A stretch of 64,000 nt of DNA, from contig CM055880.1 of NCBI GenBank assembly GCA_029582165.1, positions 8,950,721 through 9,014,720 on the forward strand, in the 5' to 3' direction. This stretch comes from Portulaca oleracea. Lineage: Eukaryota; Streptophyta; Magnoliopsida; Caryophyllales; Portulacaceae. The position numbers and the translations under genes are program-made. Position 1 is the first letter of the stretch. Each line of letters starts with the position of its first letter. The notes under the pieces were generated by a model. That model had not been told where the DNA came from and did not search any database. It saw nothing but the letters and a program-made list of their open reading frames with translations. Shown one piece after another: positions 34,715 to 45,500 of this stretch.

Positions 34715-35744
34715 CTACTGCCATATTGTCAAGAGAAGTTTCTTGACTTTGTGAAGGATCTTGGGTAAACACATGAGCAACTACTTTGGTTTTCCCTTTG
34801 TACCAATCTGGAAAACCATGTATAAGAAAACATTGATCGATAGTATTGCCATTCCTTTGACAATGTGTGCAAAATTTTCCTTGCTTGTTGTTGTTGCTTT
34901 TCTTGGAATCTTTCTTGGCTTTGTTGTATTGATTTGATCCTCCATTACCTCTGGCCATCAAACCAGTAGGATTATCAAACTCTTGATCACCAGAAACTTT
35001 GACCGATGCAATCTCCTTGCCATGAAATTCCACGATCGCCTTTCTTTCTTTGCTGTTCTATTCTTTCAATCATTTGGCAGGCTTTGTTCACAGTGGGAAG
35101 AGGATCCATAAGAAGGATATGTCCTCTTATAGCATCATAGCTCTCATCAAGATGAACAAGAAACTGCATCAATTTCTGTGTTTGTTCAAGTTCAACTGTT
35201 TTCTTGATGGTGATGCATTCAGGATGAGTAGGCTTGCATAGGCAAAGAGGTATATCACTCAAATCAGCAAACTCATCCCAAAGTTGTTTCAACTTAGTGT
35301 AGTACACTGCAACCCTATCATTTCCTTGGTACAAATCTGTTATTTCCCCTTGAATCTTGAACAACAAAGGTCCATTGCTTTGACCAAATCTCTCAACAAG
35401 CTGAGACCAAAAATCTTGAGCAGAGTTTACATAGAGAAAAACTCCTGAGAGATTAGGATCGGATCAATAGAATTAAGCAACCAACTAACCACCATACTAT
35501 CACATCTCATCCATTACTCATACTTGGGATCAGTAGATCCAGGCTTGATACATTCATCAGTTATGAACCTTAGCTTCACTTTGGTTCTCAGAGAAATTTG
35601 TGTTGCTCGACTCCAATGATGAAAATTTGTGCCATCCATCTTGATATTGGTTAAACTCATCCCAAGGTGATAAGATGGATGAAGGTAAAGAGGGTCTGTG
35701 TTGTAGTTTTCATTTGAGATAGCCATATTTGAATACAAGCTCAA
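34715..35744 (-). pseudogene. Copia gag remnant
   Basis: It starts near MAISNENYNTDPLYLHPS and reads MDGTNFHHWSRATQISLRTK (gag N-terminal motif). A TAA then replaces the Gln codon before the W at about 35513, and a frame change lies near 35460. The frame continues LKQLWDEFADLSDIPLC to a CCHC-type knuckle CTHCQRNGNTIDQC, in which the His is Asn. Confidence 0.85.
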
Positions 35745-35851
35745 GGAAGAGAAACAGAAGAAACATTGTTCTTACCTGAATCAAATTCCGATCAAGGTAA
35801 TCAGAAACTAATTGTAGCAGAACAACCAGAAGGAAAGCTCAGGAAAGAAAT

Positions 35852-35869
35852 CCTGTAACTCTGATACCA
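35852..35869 (-). other. Copia primer-binding site
   Basis: The minus strand is TGGTATCAGAGTTACAGG, directly abutting the 5' LTR and matching the complement of the initiator tRNA-Met 3' end. Confidence 0.9.
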
Positions 35870-35925
35870 TAAAAAACCTTGAGATTATGGAGGAAATCCT
35901 CTAGTATTGTATTCAATATGACTTA
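35870..35925 (-). repeat. Copia 5' LTR, first part
   Basis: This part continues at 39738-39874 after the LINE. The 15-bp ATTCAATATGACTTA at its end (35911-35925) is repeated at 39723-39737 as the LINE target duplication. Confidence 0.9.
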
Positions 35926-38900
35926 GAGGAAGTATGATTCTGTGAAATCTCTAATAAAAAAGGAAAGAATTGATGTCATGGGACTCATTGAGACAAAACA
36001 TCATTCCTTCAATGATTGGGGCATTAGACAAATCTGGGGGATGCAACATGTTCTCTACTATGACATTCCAGCTGAAGGTAGGGCAAGTGGTTTAATTGTA
36101 ATGTGGCTAAAAGAGGCTTTTGAAGTGTCAGTCAATGAAAAAGGTGATAATTGGATATGTCTGGTTGGACATCATGTACAGTGTGATCTAGAGTGTGCAG
36201 TGATTACAATCTATGGTGCTCAAGTGGTAAATGGAAGAAGACAACAGTGGGATCAGTTGATGCTCTTGAAAAACAGAATCCTATCTCCCATTATTGTAAT
36301 GGGTGACTTCAATGAGATTTTGGAGCCTAAGGACAGAAGAGGTTGCTCCCAGTTTTCAAATTCAATGATCGTGTTTGCAGGCTTCATTCAAGGCATACAA
36401 TTGCAAGATGTGCCTACAAATCAACAGTTCACTTATGTCAGAGCTAATGCAGCCAGTAAGCTTGATCGTATACTTGTAGATTTCAGACTACTAACCTTCT
36501 TTGAAAATCTGGAAGTGTATTGCAGGCCAAGGAGAAATTCTGATCATTTCCCCATTATAATGAAGTCTTCTCACCTTCAGTGGGGTCCTGGCCCATTCCG
36601 ATCCCTGAATGTATGGTTAGATGATCCCCAGTTTAAGGACACTTTTGCACAGGAATGAAGCAAACTTGATGATGGTCCAGTTTTTGCAAAATTCAAAGCA
36701 ATGAAAGCCCCTCTCAAGCAATGGAACAGACACTCTTTTGGAAATGTGGAGACAAAGCTGAAGTCTTTGGAAGCTGAAATTGAAAAAATCGATCAAAAGG
36801 AGTTGTTGGGGTTCTTGATGAATGTGATACTCTTAGAAGAAATGCAATAAAGTCTCTGCTGCATAAGACAACAATCAATATGGAGCGAATTTGGCTGCAA
36901 AAGTCAAGAAGCAAATTTCTAAAACATGGTGACAAAAACACAAGATTTTTTCATACGATGGCTACTCTTAGGAGGAGGCAGAATGTGATGCATAAAATCA
37001 CCATCAATGGAAGATCCCATGACAATAACAGCTCGATTAGGAAAGCAGTGAGAATGTCATTTATGAAGCAGTTTCAAAAACAGCCAAGGGCCTTCGATTT
37101 TGATCTCAACCTACTGAATCTGAAAAGGATGTCTTCTGATGAAGTCGAATTGATGGAGAAGGAGGTGTCTAAAGCTGAAATCTTGGAAGCGATTAAAAGC
37201 TGCAATTCATCCAGTGCCCCTGGATATGATGGATTCAACTTCAAATGCATAAAAGAGGTTTGGTCTATTATAGAGGATGATTTCTGCAGTTGCATTTTTG
37301 CTTTCTTTTCAGATGGAGTTTTGCCTGAGGTTATCAATACAACGAGGGTTACTCTAATTCCCAAGAAAACAGGAGCGGAAGACATCAAAGATTTCAGGCC
37401 AATCAGCATGATTGGTTGTATATACAAAGTCATTGCAAAAATTCTCAGTGGAAGACTAAAGAGTGTCATGCATAAATTGGTTGGTGAAGTTCAAACAGCT
37501 TATGTACCAGGAAGACAAATCCTAGATGGGGTGATGGGGGCTGCAGAGGTGTTGCACTGGCTGAAAAGAAGGAAAAAGGAGGGTGCAATTTTGAAATTAA
37601 ATTTCCAAAAGGCGTATGATTCTGTGGATTGGGATGCCTTAGAGGAAGTCTTAATTCACATGGGCTTTGGGCAACGATGGATAGAGTGCTGGATCTCAGT
37701 AATTATTAATGGTTCCCCGACCAAGCCCTTTAAAATTGGAAGAGGGCTTAGGCAAGGTGATCCTTTATCACCTTTGCTATTCGCTTTGCTGGCTGAAGTT
37801 CTTAATGCTCTGATTATGGTGGGTGTGCAAAGGGGGGATTTTAGTGGCTTGATAGTGGGATCGAAGAAGGAAATTGTGACTCACTTGCAATTTGCTGATG
37901 ATACATTAGTCTTCTCTAAAGCTGATGAAAGAGAGCTCTTGCATCTAAAGGCTTTGTTACAGGAGTTTGAAGAGTTTTCTGGATTAGCAATCAACTACTC
38001 CAAATCCTCCATCATTGTTTTGGGTAGGGATGTGGAATGGGGCAAAACTATGGCAAAGAAGCTGGGGTCTTCTCTTACAAGCCTTCCTATCATTTACCTT
38101 GGAATTCCTTTAGGTGCAAACATGAAGAAAAAAAGCTCCTGGACGTCCATCATAAACAGAATCCAATCAAAATTGTCAAGCTGGAAATCATGTTGTCTTT
38201 CTAAAGTTGGTAGGCTTGTCATTATTAAATCGGTTCTGAGCAGCCTTCCCTTGTATTTTCTGTCATTGTTCAAAATGCCTAAGGCTGTTGCAAAGGCAAT
38301 TAACAGAATACATGCTAGATTCTTTTGGGCAAATGGGTCGAAGGACAACAAGAATTGTTCAGCTCTGGTGAGATGGGAGATCATTCAAAGGCCAAAAGAT
38401 AGAGGAGGCTTGGGAGTTGGGGATCTGCAGATTAAAAACATGGCTCTCATTTTCAAGTGGCGATGGAGATATATTTCAGAGGAAGGAATGCTATGGAAGA
38501 AAGTAGTTCAATCAATCCTCTCTGAAGATTTTGCCCTTATCCCTTCCAAGAGCAAACCTTGGATGGCTAGCCCATGGAATGACATTAAGAAGGCCATTCA
38601 AGACGACAATGTAATGCAACAAGTCATTCAACAGAACACACAATGTCAACTTGGTGATGGTTCTAGGCTACGTTTTTGGGATGATGTGTGGATTGATAAT
38701 CAAGCTCTCAATGCTGCTTTCCCTGACTTGTATCAAATTGCAAGTAACAAAAAAGGAGCTATAGGTGAACATGGGTGGTTTGAAGGTGAGACGTGGAGAT
38801 GGACTATGTCTTAGCAAAGGGAGCTCAGTGTTGAAGAATTGCATGCTGAAGATGCACTAAAAACAAAATTGATGGTTGTACAACCCAAGAAGAATGCACA

Positions 38901-39722
38901 AGACAGAATCGTGTGGACTAGCTCTACAACTTTCACAGTCAAGCAAGTGACATCTGATGCAGAAAAAATTGCCCATGGTCAATCACAGTATGATTCATTA
39001 GTATGCTTAGTTTGGCAACAAATTGCTCCACCAAAAATTGAAATTTTGCTGTGGATTGCACTCCTTGGAAGACTCAATACAAGGGATTTGCTACAAAGGA
39101 AAGGAATCATTGATGCTGCTGAAAACATCTGTCCCCTATGTGAAAGCAACTCTGAATGTGAAAACCATCTATTGCTCACATGTTCGTTCACTTGGTCTGT
39201 TTGGATGGAAGTGATGCAGTCACTGGGTTTAATTCTGCAACAAGAAAGGACTGTCAGGGACATGTTTGAAGTATGGATGCAAGTAAAATTTCGGAACAAA
39301 ATTCGATTATGTTGCTGGAAAGCCTCGTTCTTTGCTATCGTTTGGTCCATCAGGACACACAGAAATGCCATCATTTTTGAGAAGCAAGATACAGACAGAG
39401 AGTTGGTTATCCAAAAGGTGAAATGGAGAGTCTCAATTTGGTCTTCTGAATGGAAAGAGAGGCATTCATACTCCATTGAGGTGCTAGCAACGAATTTTCA
39501 CAATATACCTTTCATTTTCCAGTAGTTTTTGATAGCATGAGTCTCATGGATTTTTTGTCATTGGTTAGGTTGTTTCATCAATATTCTGCTCTCTGATCAA
39601 TAGGGTTGTTTCAAACTCTTGGTTGTATTGTTGTGAGCGTGTGCTCATTTTGGTGCTCTTTGGCGCCTTGTTGATTGATTGAATAATTAAAAGGGCTCGT
39701 AGGCCGCTACTTATAAAAAAAC
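35926..39722 (+). mobile_element. LINE (L1-type non-LTR retrotransposon), 5'-truncated, 3.8 kb
   Basis: It is flanked by the 15-bp duplication ATTCAATATGACTTA (35911-35925 and 39723-39737). It ends in a short A-tail (ATAAAAAAAC). The copy starts just inside the endonuclease domain, so ORF1 and the first residues of ORF2 are missing, the usual outcome of incomplete target-primed reverse transcription. It lies within the copia 5' LTR in the opposite orientation. Confidence 0.93.
35942..39525 (+). pseudogene. LINE ORF2 remnant: endonuclease, reverse transcriptase, zinc-binding domain
   Basis: Endonuclease: IDVMGLIETKH, IVMGDFNEILEPKDRRG, and SDHFPIIM, so the catalytic GDFN and SDH motifs are visible. 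RT: APGYDGFNFKCIKEVW, DFRPISMIGCIYKVIAKILS, the GLRQGDPLSPLLFALL motif, and QFADDTLVF (catalytic FADD). Zinc-binding region: WIALLGRLNTRDLLQRKG, CPLCESNSECENHLLLTC. Breaks: TGA for Trp at 36656-36658, a one-base frame change at about 36800-36815, and TAG at 38812-38814. It ends with TAG at about 39523. Confidence 0.92.
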
Positions 39723-39737
39723 ATTCAATATGACTTA

Positions 39738-39874
39738 AGAGAATAGTACAATACAGAAGATATATATAGAGCATAGATACAAGAGTATGAAGAGGAGAGA
39801 TACACATTAGCTACACCTAACAACCTTAGAACATAATACTAACATATTTAACAACCTAACAACCTTAGTCTACA
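39738..39874 (-). repeat. Copia 5' LTR, second part
   Basis: It is nearly identical to 30643-30779, with two G/T differences by eye. Its outer end TGTAGACTAAGG on the minus strand abuts the GAGGG duplication. Confidence 0.9.
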
Positions 39875-39899
39875 GAGGGCTTTTCTGGTTTTCAGGATT

Positions 39900-40309
39900 T
39901 CTGGGGTTTTCTGGGAATGGGAAGGGGGAGGATTGAAGAAAATGAAGAAGTAAAAATGAGATATGAGATTTGGGATTTTTAGAGAAAGAAAAAAGTTTGT
40001 ATTATTCAGAGCAATATAGGTAAAAGTTCGTATTATTCAAAGCAATATAGGTAAAAGTTCGTATTATTCAAAGCAACATAGGTAAAAATTCGTATTATTT
40101 TTTTAAATCAACGTGGATGACGTGGCAAAGTCAAAACAACCAGACGCTTGTCTCCGCCGCCACGTCAGACCGCCACGTCAACTTAACTCAGTGGCGTATT
40201 ATTGGGGCCAACAGGGGGTCAAAGTTCGTATTATTAATCACCAAATCAAAAGTTCATATTATTAAGTTTTATATGGCCAAAAGTTCATATTATTAGAATC
40301 CAATTTCCC
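39900..40309 (-). repeat. Right inverted repeat of the Mutator-like element
   Basis: It is the reverse complement of 29838-30222. It contains four copies of a 31-bp unit around GTTCGTATTATTCAAAGCAA (start points 39999, 40030, 40061, 40092), one more than the left side, so the tandem array expanded here. Confidence 0.85.
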
Positions 40310-40844
40310 TTTATTTTATCATATATTTGGATAATTTAGTGAGATATCTTAATAAAAGGGTTCATGGACTGTTTGTTATATCTTGATTACTCGAGTTGAT
40401 AAAATGACGAATAATAAGAATTACTACCTACTGTGATGAAAATAGTGAAAATAAAGCAGATGACAAAATTTCATGGACATTATTTCCTTATTTTCACCAC
40501 TGTAATCACTTTAGAACTAGTTCACTATACAATGGTGCATGAGTACATCTTACTTATCGGAAAACAACGGCGTATATGTCCATCTTAATTTTTTCATAGA
40601 AGTATTATGTATTTATGTGCAATTTTTTTTGGCATATACTTTTACTTTTCTTTTTTGAGGTACAATATATGTTTTATTACTTGTTAGCTTGTTACCGAAT
40701 CCTCTGTCTTTCTATTTAGTTTTTTAACTATTTTTTTTTAATTTAATATTACTCATTAAGCATTTTTTTATAATTTTAAATGTAGAGAAAAAACTCAAAA
40801 ATATTTAAATATTTGTTTTCCCTGCTCCTTCCAGCAATGGGTAA

Positions 40845-41118
40845 AGTGTAACAATTGTATAATATGGTAATAATGAGATTAATATGATATGAGTAGTACA
40901 ATATGACAAGTTGTAGTAAAATTTATGGTAGGAATAATTAGTGTGGTGGTGAGGGAAGAGAAAAGTGAAAATGTGTGAAAAAAGTGAGGAGAGAAAAAAT
41001 TATAATTGTCATAAATTGTGATATGATATGATAATAGTTTGTGTTTAATGCAATAAATTATAGTAAGTGTAGCATGATTACACACAAAAGTGACAAAACA
41101 ACATAGCCATAGTTTATG
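40845..41118. mobile_element. hAT-like MITE, copy 1 (diverged)
   Basis: The core (GGTAGGAATAATTAGTG, GAAAAGTGAAAATGTGTG, AAAGTGAGGAGAGAAAAA) resembles the copies at 41374 and 43966. The ends are poorly defined. Confidence 0.45.
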
Positions 41119-41373
41119 GGGTGTTTGACCGTCAATTTTTTTGGGATAACTTTTAGTTTTTTTTTTAACATTGTTAACTTTTTTTTATCAAGGTGAAAAG
41201 TTACATGAGGTGTTTGATAACAAGTTTTTCACATTAATTTTTTGGACTCAATAAACTAGTTTTCAAAAAGTTACTTGAGGAAACTTTTTAAGATAACTTT
41301 TTACATAAAAACTAGTTTGCTAAATAGCTTTCCTGCAATCATCTAATTCAAACAGCTAAAGTTAAACAGCTAA

Positions 41374-41646
41374 TACTTCGTTCTTTTATATGGTTGGTTG
41401 TGGTGCGGTAATGGCGCAGTGCGGTGACATTTGAAAATGTGTGATGAGTTCTGGTGAATTGATATGAAAGTTGTGGTAGGTGAGATAAGTTAAGAGAGAG
41501 AATGTGAAAAGTAGAGGAGAAAAGTGAGGAGAGAGAAAAATGAAAAGATATATTAGTAATGATTGTGGTGTGATGTGGTGAATATGAAAAGTACGGTGCG
41601 GTGTGATACTACACCGCAATCTACCGCATCAAAAAAAGGAGGCCTA
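41374..41646. mobile_element. hAT-like MITE, copy 2
   Basis: It begins CGTTCTTTTATATGGTTGG and ends GCATCAAAAAAAGGAGGCC. The core GAGGAGAAAAGTGAGGAGAG and AAAAGATATATTAGTAATGA is shared with copy 3. The subterminal GTGCGGT and ACCGCAC words are inverted. The hAT-like label is a guess from this terminal style; no clean 8-bp duplication was found. Confidence 0.6.
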
Positions 41647-41672
41647 ATCCAAACAACTATGACCTACGAGCT

Positions 41673-41818
41673 ACTCCCTCCATTTCTAAATAACTGACTT
41701 TTACGTTTTTCAAACATTATCTTTCTTTAATAATTTTTCATGTACTATTTTATCAAACAAATTTAATTTTATACTTTTCTAAAAGTATTTTTTAATATGA
41801 AAATTAGAGGGAGTAGTT
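41673..41818. mobile_element. Stowaway-like MITE, short
   Basis: It starts CTACTCCCTCCATTTC and ends AATTAGAGGGAGTAG, giving short inverted ends with a CTCCCTCC core. About 146 bp and AT-rich. Confidence 0.65.
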
Positions 41819-41983
41819 GCGAAACACGACCCGTAAGGTATTGTTTTCGTAGGACCTGCAAGTATGACATAAAAAAACAGGGATAGTAATAGTAGTACAG
41901 TCCAAAAAGCTGAAAATGTGAATGTAAAAAGAAAAAAGAAAATTGAGGAAAGAGAATAGAAGGCACGTAGTAGTAGATAGTAG

Positions 41984-42385
41984 CAAAAAACGACTAAATG
42001 AGCCTCATAATTTGATGTAATAATTTTAAGGATCCTATTTTTTGATAAATAATTGTTAGGTGAAATTATTTTTGATGTAAATATTTAGGGGTGACATTCC
42101 GGCCAATTTTCGGCTAAAAATGATGTAAAGCGGTGGATTTTATGTTTACGCGTGTTTTAAATTGAAGTCTATACTTAACTCTAACGTATACAAGTAAATT
42201 TGTTAACATAATAAACACGACTAAACATGAAAGCCCATTATTTCGTGCCTTTTTTGCCGGAAATTGACCGGAATGTCATCCCTAAATATTTACATCAAAA
42301 ATAATATCACCCAATAATTATTTAACAAAAATAAGGCCCTTAAAATTATTACATCAAAATATGAGATCCATTTAATCGTTTTTTT
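41984..42385. mobile_element. Mutator-type foldback MITE next to the MATE promoter
   Basis: Inverted repeats of about 130 bp run from (C/A)AAAAAACGA(C/T)TAAATG through GATGTAATAATTTTAAGG to TTTAGGG(G/A)TGACATTCC. They are flanked by a perfect 9-bp direct repeat AGATAGTAG (41975-41983 and 42386-42394). The element is 402 bp with no coding capacity. It ends about 50 bp upstream of the MATE gene TATA box. Confidence 0.85.
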
Positions 42386-42434
42386 AGATAGTAGTAGTAG
42401 AATCCAAATTGGTTTGAGGCGGAATAAGTGGCAG

Positions 42435-42442
42435 TATATAAA
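42435..42442 (+). promoter_or_regulatory. TATA box of the MATE gene
   Basis: TATATAAA lies 134 bp upstream of the MATE start codon, placing transcription start near 42465-42475 and giving a ~100-nt leader that ends in a (CAA)n run. Confidence 0.7.
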
Positions 42443-42552
42443 CCCCTCCAGTCTATCTTACACAATTACAAAAATACAAACACACTCTGACTAAACCCAA
42501 TCGGGGGAGTCACCGCGATCGACGAATTTGCTTTCCGTGAACCTAGAGAGAG

Positions 42553-42575
42553 AAACAACAACAACAACAACAACA
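42553..42575 (+). repeat. (CAA)n tract in the MATE 5' leader
   Basis: About seven CAA units directly abut the ATG (CAACAATGG). Unstructured CAA-rich leaders such as that of tobacco mosaic virus favour translation; a similar effect here is only inferred. Confidence 0.75.
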
Positions 42576-45500
42576 ATGGAGGAGGGGCTGCTGTCGAAGC
42601 ACGATTCCACAACATCATCGTCATCGACATGGATAGAGATAGGGAGGGAAATGAAGAGGATCAGTCTGTTGGCAGGTCCCATGGTTGCCGTCGTATTGTC
42701 TCAGTATCTTCTTCAAGTATTCTCCATGATGATGGTCGGTCATCTCGGCGAGCTTTATCTCTCTAGCTCCGCCATCGCCGTCTCTCTCTGCGGTGTCACC
42801 GGTTTCAGTCTCATGGTGAGTTTCATTTCTTTCCGACTGCTATCGTTAATTACTGTGTTATGTGTAGCATTGATTGCTGTATTTGTTTAATTGCTTTCAT
42901 TATTTCTCCTGTTTTGGAGGGATTTGATTCTTCTGCCTGTATACCATACTTTGATTGGTATTATTTGTTTTTGAATAAAATATAGTTGTTTAGGTACTTG
43001 TTGGGGGTATTAAAAAGGGTTTTAAAGGTGATCAAAGATTTTGTCACGAAAAGTGAATCATCGTCCATGAGAATACTGGTATGAAACGGATATTCTCACT
43101 CCCCACCTTTTTCTGAACCATCTACATTGAAACTTTTGAGGAAGCTTTTTCGTTAAGAAATTTTTCAGGGAAAGTTTCAAGTTGACTTACTTTTTCATAG
43201 TTGGTTCTCGCCAATAGATGAAAAGGTTTTATGTGGGGTTTGTTATTTCCTTCACAGTCTCAGTTACCAAGGAGTCTTTATGACACCTATTTGTTGATTA
43301 TCTAATTGGAAATTTGGAATGACTTGAAAATGAACTCTCACAATAACAATGCTATTACATGGGTGTCAATAGCTTCAACTCCTAGACAGTAATCTTGGGT
43401 ACATATTCCAGTTGGTGTAGATGCAAATTTTCCCAGTTTCTATTGAATTGATCTATAATACCACTACGAGCAAAAAGGGGCTGAAATGCAGAAAAGTCGT
43501 CTATTATGTTAATAGTGTTGCAAGTTTGATTTACAAAGTGGTAATTTGGAGAATATGGTTTTTCTTTAGGAATGACATACATTTATTTGTGAAGAGATGT
43601 GATTAGCTTTGGCTTTTGCTATCAGCCATAGTAGTCAAATACTCTGTTTTCTTGCTACAGAGCTAGCTAGACCAATGTGTATTTGTTTCAATCCACACGT
43701 TTTTAACTCTAACATGAATTGTTTTCCCCCCTAGCTAGTGATTACATTCCCAGTGGTCTTACTGCTGCTTTTTTTTTTTTTTTTGGTGTTTATATATGTT
43801 TGTGGCGTTCCAATGAAAGGATGTAAGAGGAAAAAATAAGTTGTTTTCATCCTCTTAATAAAAGAAAAGTCTGAACCTTTTTTCCTTGGATGTTCATGAC
43901 AACTTGGTATCATCCTGAACAGTGTGAGTGATTGATGTTCTTATGTGGATAGTGTTATATATGTTTGGGCCCTGTTTTTTTTGTGTGGTTGGTTGAGTGC
44001 TTGATGGTGCGTGAATTGTGGTGAACTGTGGTAGGTGGGGAGAATGAATGTGAAAAGTAAAAGAGAAAAGTGAGGAGAGAGAACAATGAGAAGATATATT
44101 GGTAATGATTGCAGTAAAGTGTGGTGAAGTGTGGAAGAATATTGAGTAGAATAGTGAGTTGTGGAACCTCACCGCACGGCACGTATAAAAGAACATAGCC
44201 TGAATAATGTCTGTTCTCTTTGTGCAATATTGTTTGTGATTCATTCATGTCCTGAAGAATTGCTTCATTCTTTAATTTTCAGAAACTAATCAGAAAAGAA
44301 ATTGTCATTGTGAATAATATAGTCTTAATCCCAGCACTTCTAGCTAATACCTATTTCACCAATAAAGATAATCCGCTGGATTTTAGTAGAACAGTTTGTG
44401 GTTGAGAGAGCAGAAATGATATCTTTCTTTGCTTGGCTAGTAAATTCTGACAACATTTCTTTAGGTTTATCTGTTTTGGCATTTTTCTCCTGATTTAGGA
44501 GACAAGTTGAATTTGTACATCTTGAATCAGTTAGCCCAACAATAATATAGAAACAGAGTTGACGTATTGATTTGGCCTACCCTTTGGTAGATAGCCACTT
44601 CCTTCCTATGGAGTGATGCAAAGCATATATCGGCATGGGTTTTGCATATTCCTTCAACCCAAGTTTTAGTTTTTTCCCTAGTGGCTGAAACTCTTACACA
44701 GATAGAAATGCATCCAGAAAAGAAAATCTTGGGGAGCGTTTGATAAGTTGCATGGAAAAAGTTCCCTTAATCCCCGTAAGGGAAATTTTCCCTAGGAAAA
44801 CCATCGAACTGGTGGGTCTCTTGTAAAATTTTTCCCAAGGTCAATATACAACCAAATATAGAGAAAATAAGTCAACTTGGGAAAATTGATTATTTCTCCA
44901 GAGTTTTTGACTAACCAAACACACTCTTAACTTAACCAAACTTGACAAGGATAATACGCCGTTCTTAGTTAAAATAACACCGTCTTCAAAGGAAGATAAG
45001 ACCATTTCTGTTTGTCTTGTCTGTGGGGTAAGATATTAAAACCCAATCGAGGGCTGGTGTCCACTGTCTTTTGTGCATGTTATGTTCATATGACAGTGAT
45101 GGCTAAATAAAATAGACTACCTCAGATCTGGAAAATCTATTTGTTTTTCTTCAGTTTGTTTATGTGATTGTCTATATTATAATCACATCGTTATCATCCT
45201 TACGCGACCACTTAAGGGTAAGAGACAAATCTTCCCATCACTTTTAGCCTTTCGTGTTGGCTGAGACTGTGGGGTCATGGGACTTCTTAAGGGGCTTCTG
45301 AGCCCATTGAAATTTTTGAAGAAATGTTTGATCTTTCTTGGATTTATCTTTCAACTTCTCTTTCACAGAAAACTGTTCAAATTGACACGTCTCGGGTTAT
45401 ATTTCATCCAACTTTGAAATGTCATAATGTCACACTAGATAGAGTGCTTGTACTAGCACTACTTGTCATCTATCTTGGACTAACTAAGCTGTTTTGATCA

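Larger units (their letters stand above)
30587..39874 (-). mobile_element. Ty1/copia retrotransposon, with a LINE and a solo LTR inserted
   Basis: The left LTR is 30587-30779. The right (5') LTR is split into 35870-35925 and 39738-39874 by a LINE. The flanking 5-bp duplication is GAGGG (30582-30586 and 39875-39879). The minus strand has a primer site TGGTATCAGAGTTACAGG (35869-35852), complementary to initiator tRNA-Met, and a purine tract of G (30780-30795) before the 3' LTR. Gene order is gag, protease, integrase, RT, RNase H, as in copia. The LTRs differ at 5 of 193 positions by eye (about 97% identical), yet the polyprotein has many stops and shifts. Confidence 0.93.
29838..40309. mobile_element. 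Mutator-like (MULE-type) non-autonomous element carrying nested retrotransposons
   Basis: The ends are long inverted repeats: left about 29838-30222, right about 39900-40309. Both begin GGGAAATTGGATT on the outward-facing strand. They are flanked by a perfect 9-bp direct repeat TTTATTTTA (29829-29837 and 40310-40318), the Mutator hallmark. Without the retrotransposon inside, the element is only about 1.2 kb (29838-30586 plus 39880-40309) and has no transposase. The inverted repeats are themselves built from repeated words around TAATACGAACTTTT. Confidence 0.9.
40319..41974. other. Intergenic AT-rich DNA with MITEs
   Basis: No gene was seen. Recognisable insertions are listed separately. 41130-41340 holds repeated 'aactttttt' and 'gttacttgagg' words, possibly another degenerate inverted-repeat element. 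Confidence 0.5.

Noticed and set aside
43894..44248. Two overlapping antisense frames of about 100 codons
   Set aside because: They lie inside the hAT-like MITE in MATE intron 1 and are Ser/Phe/His-rich by composition.
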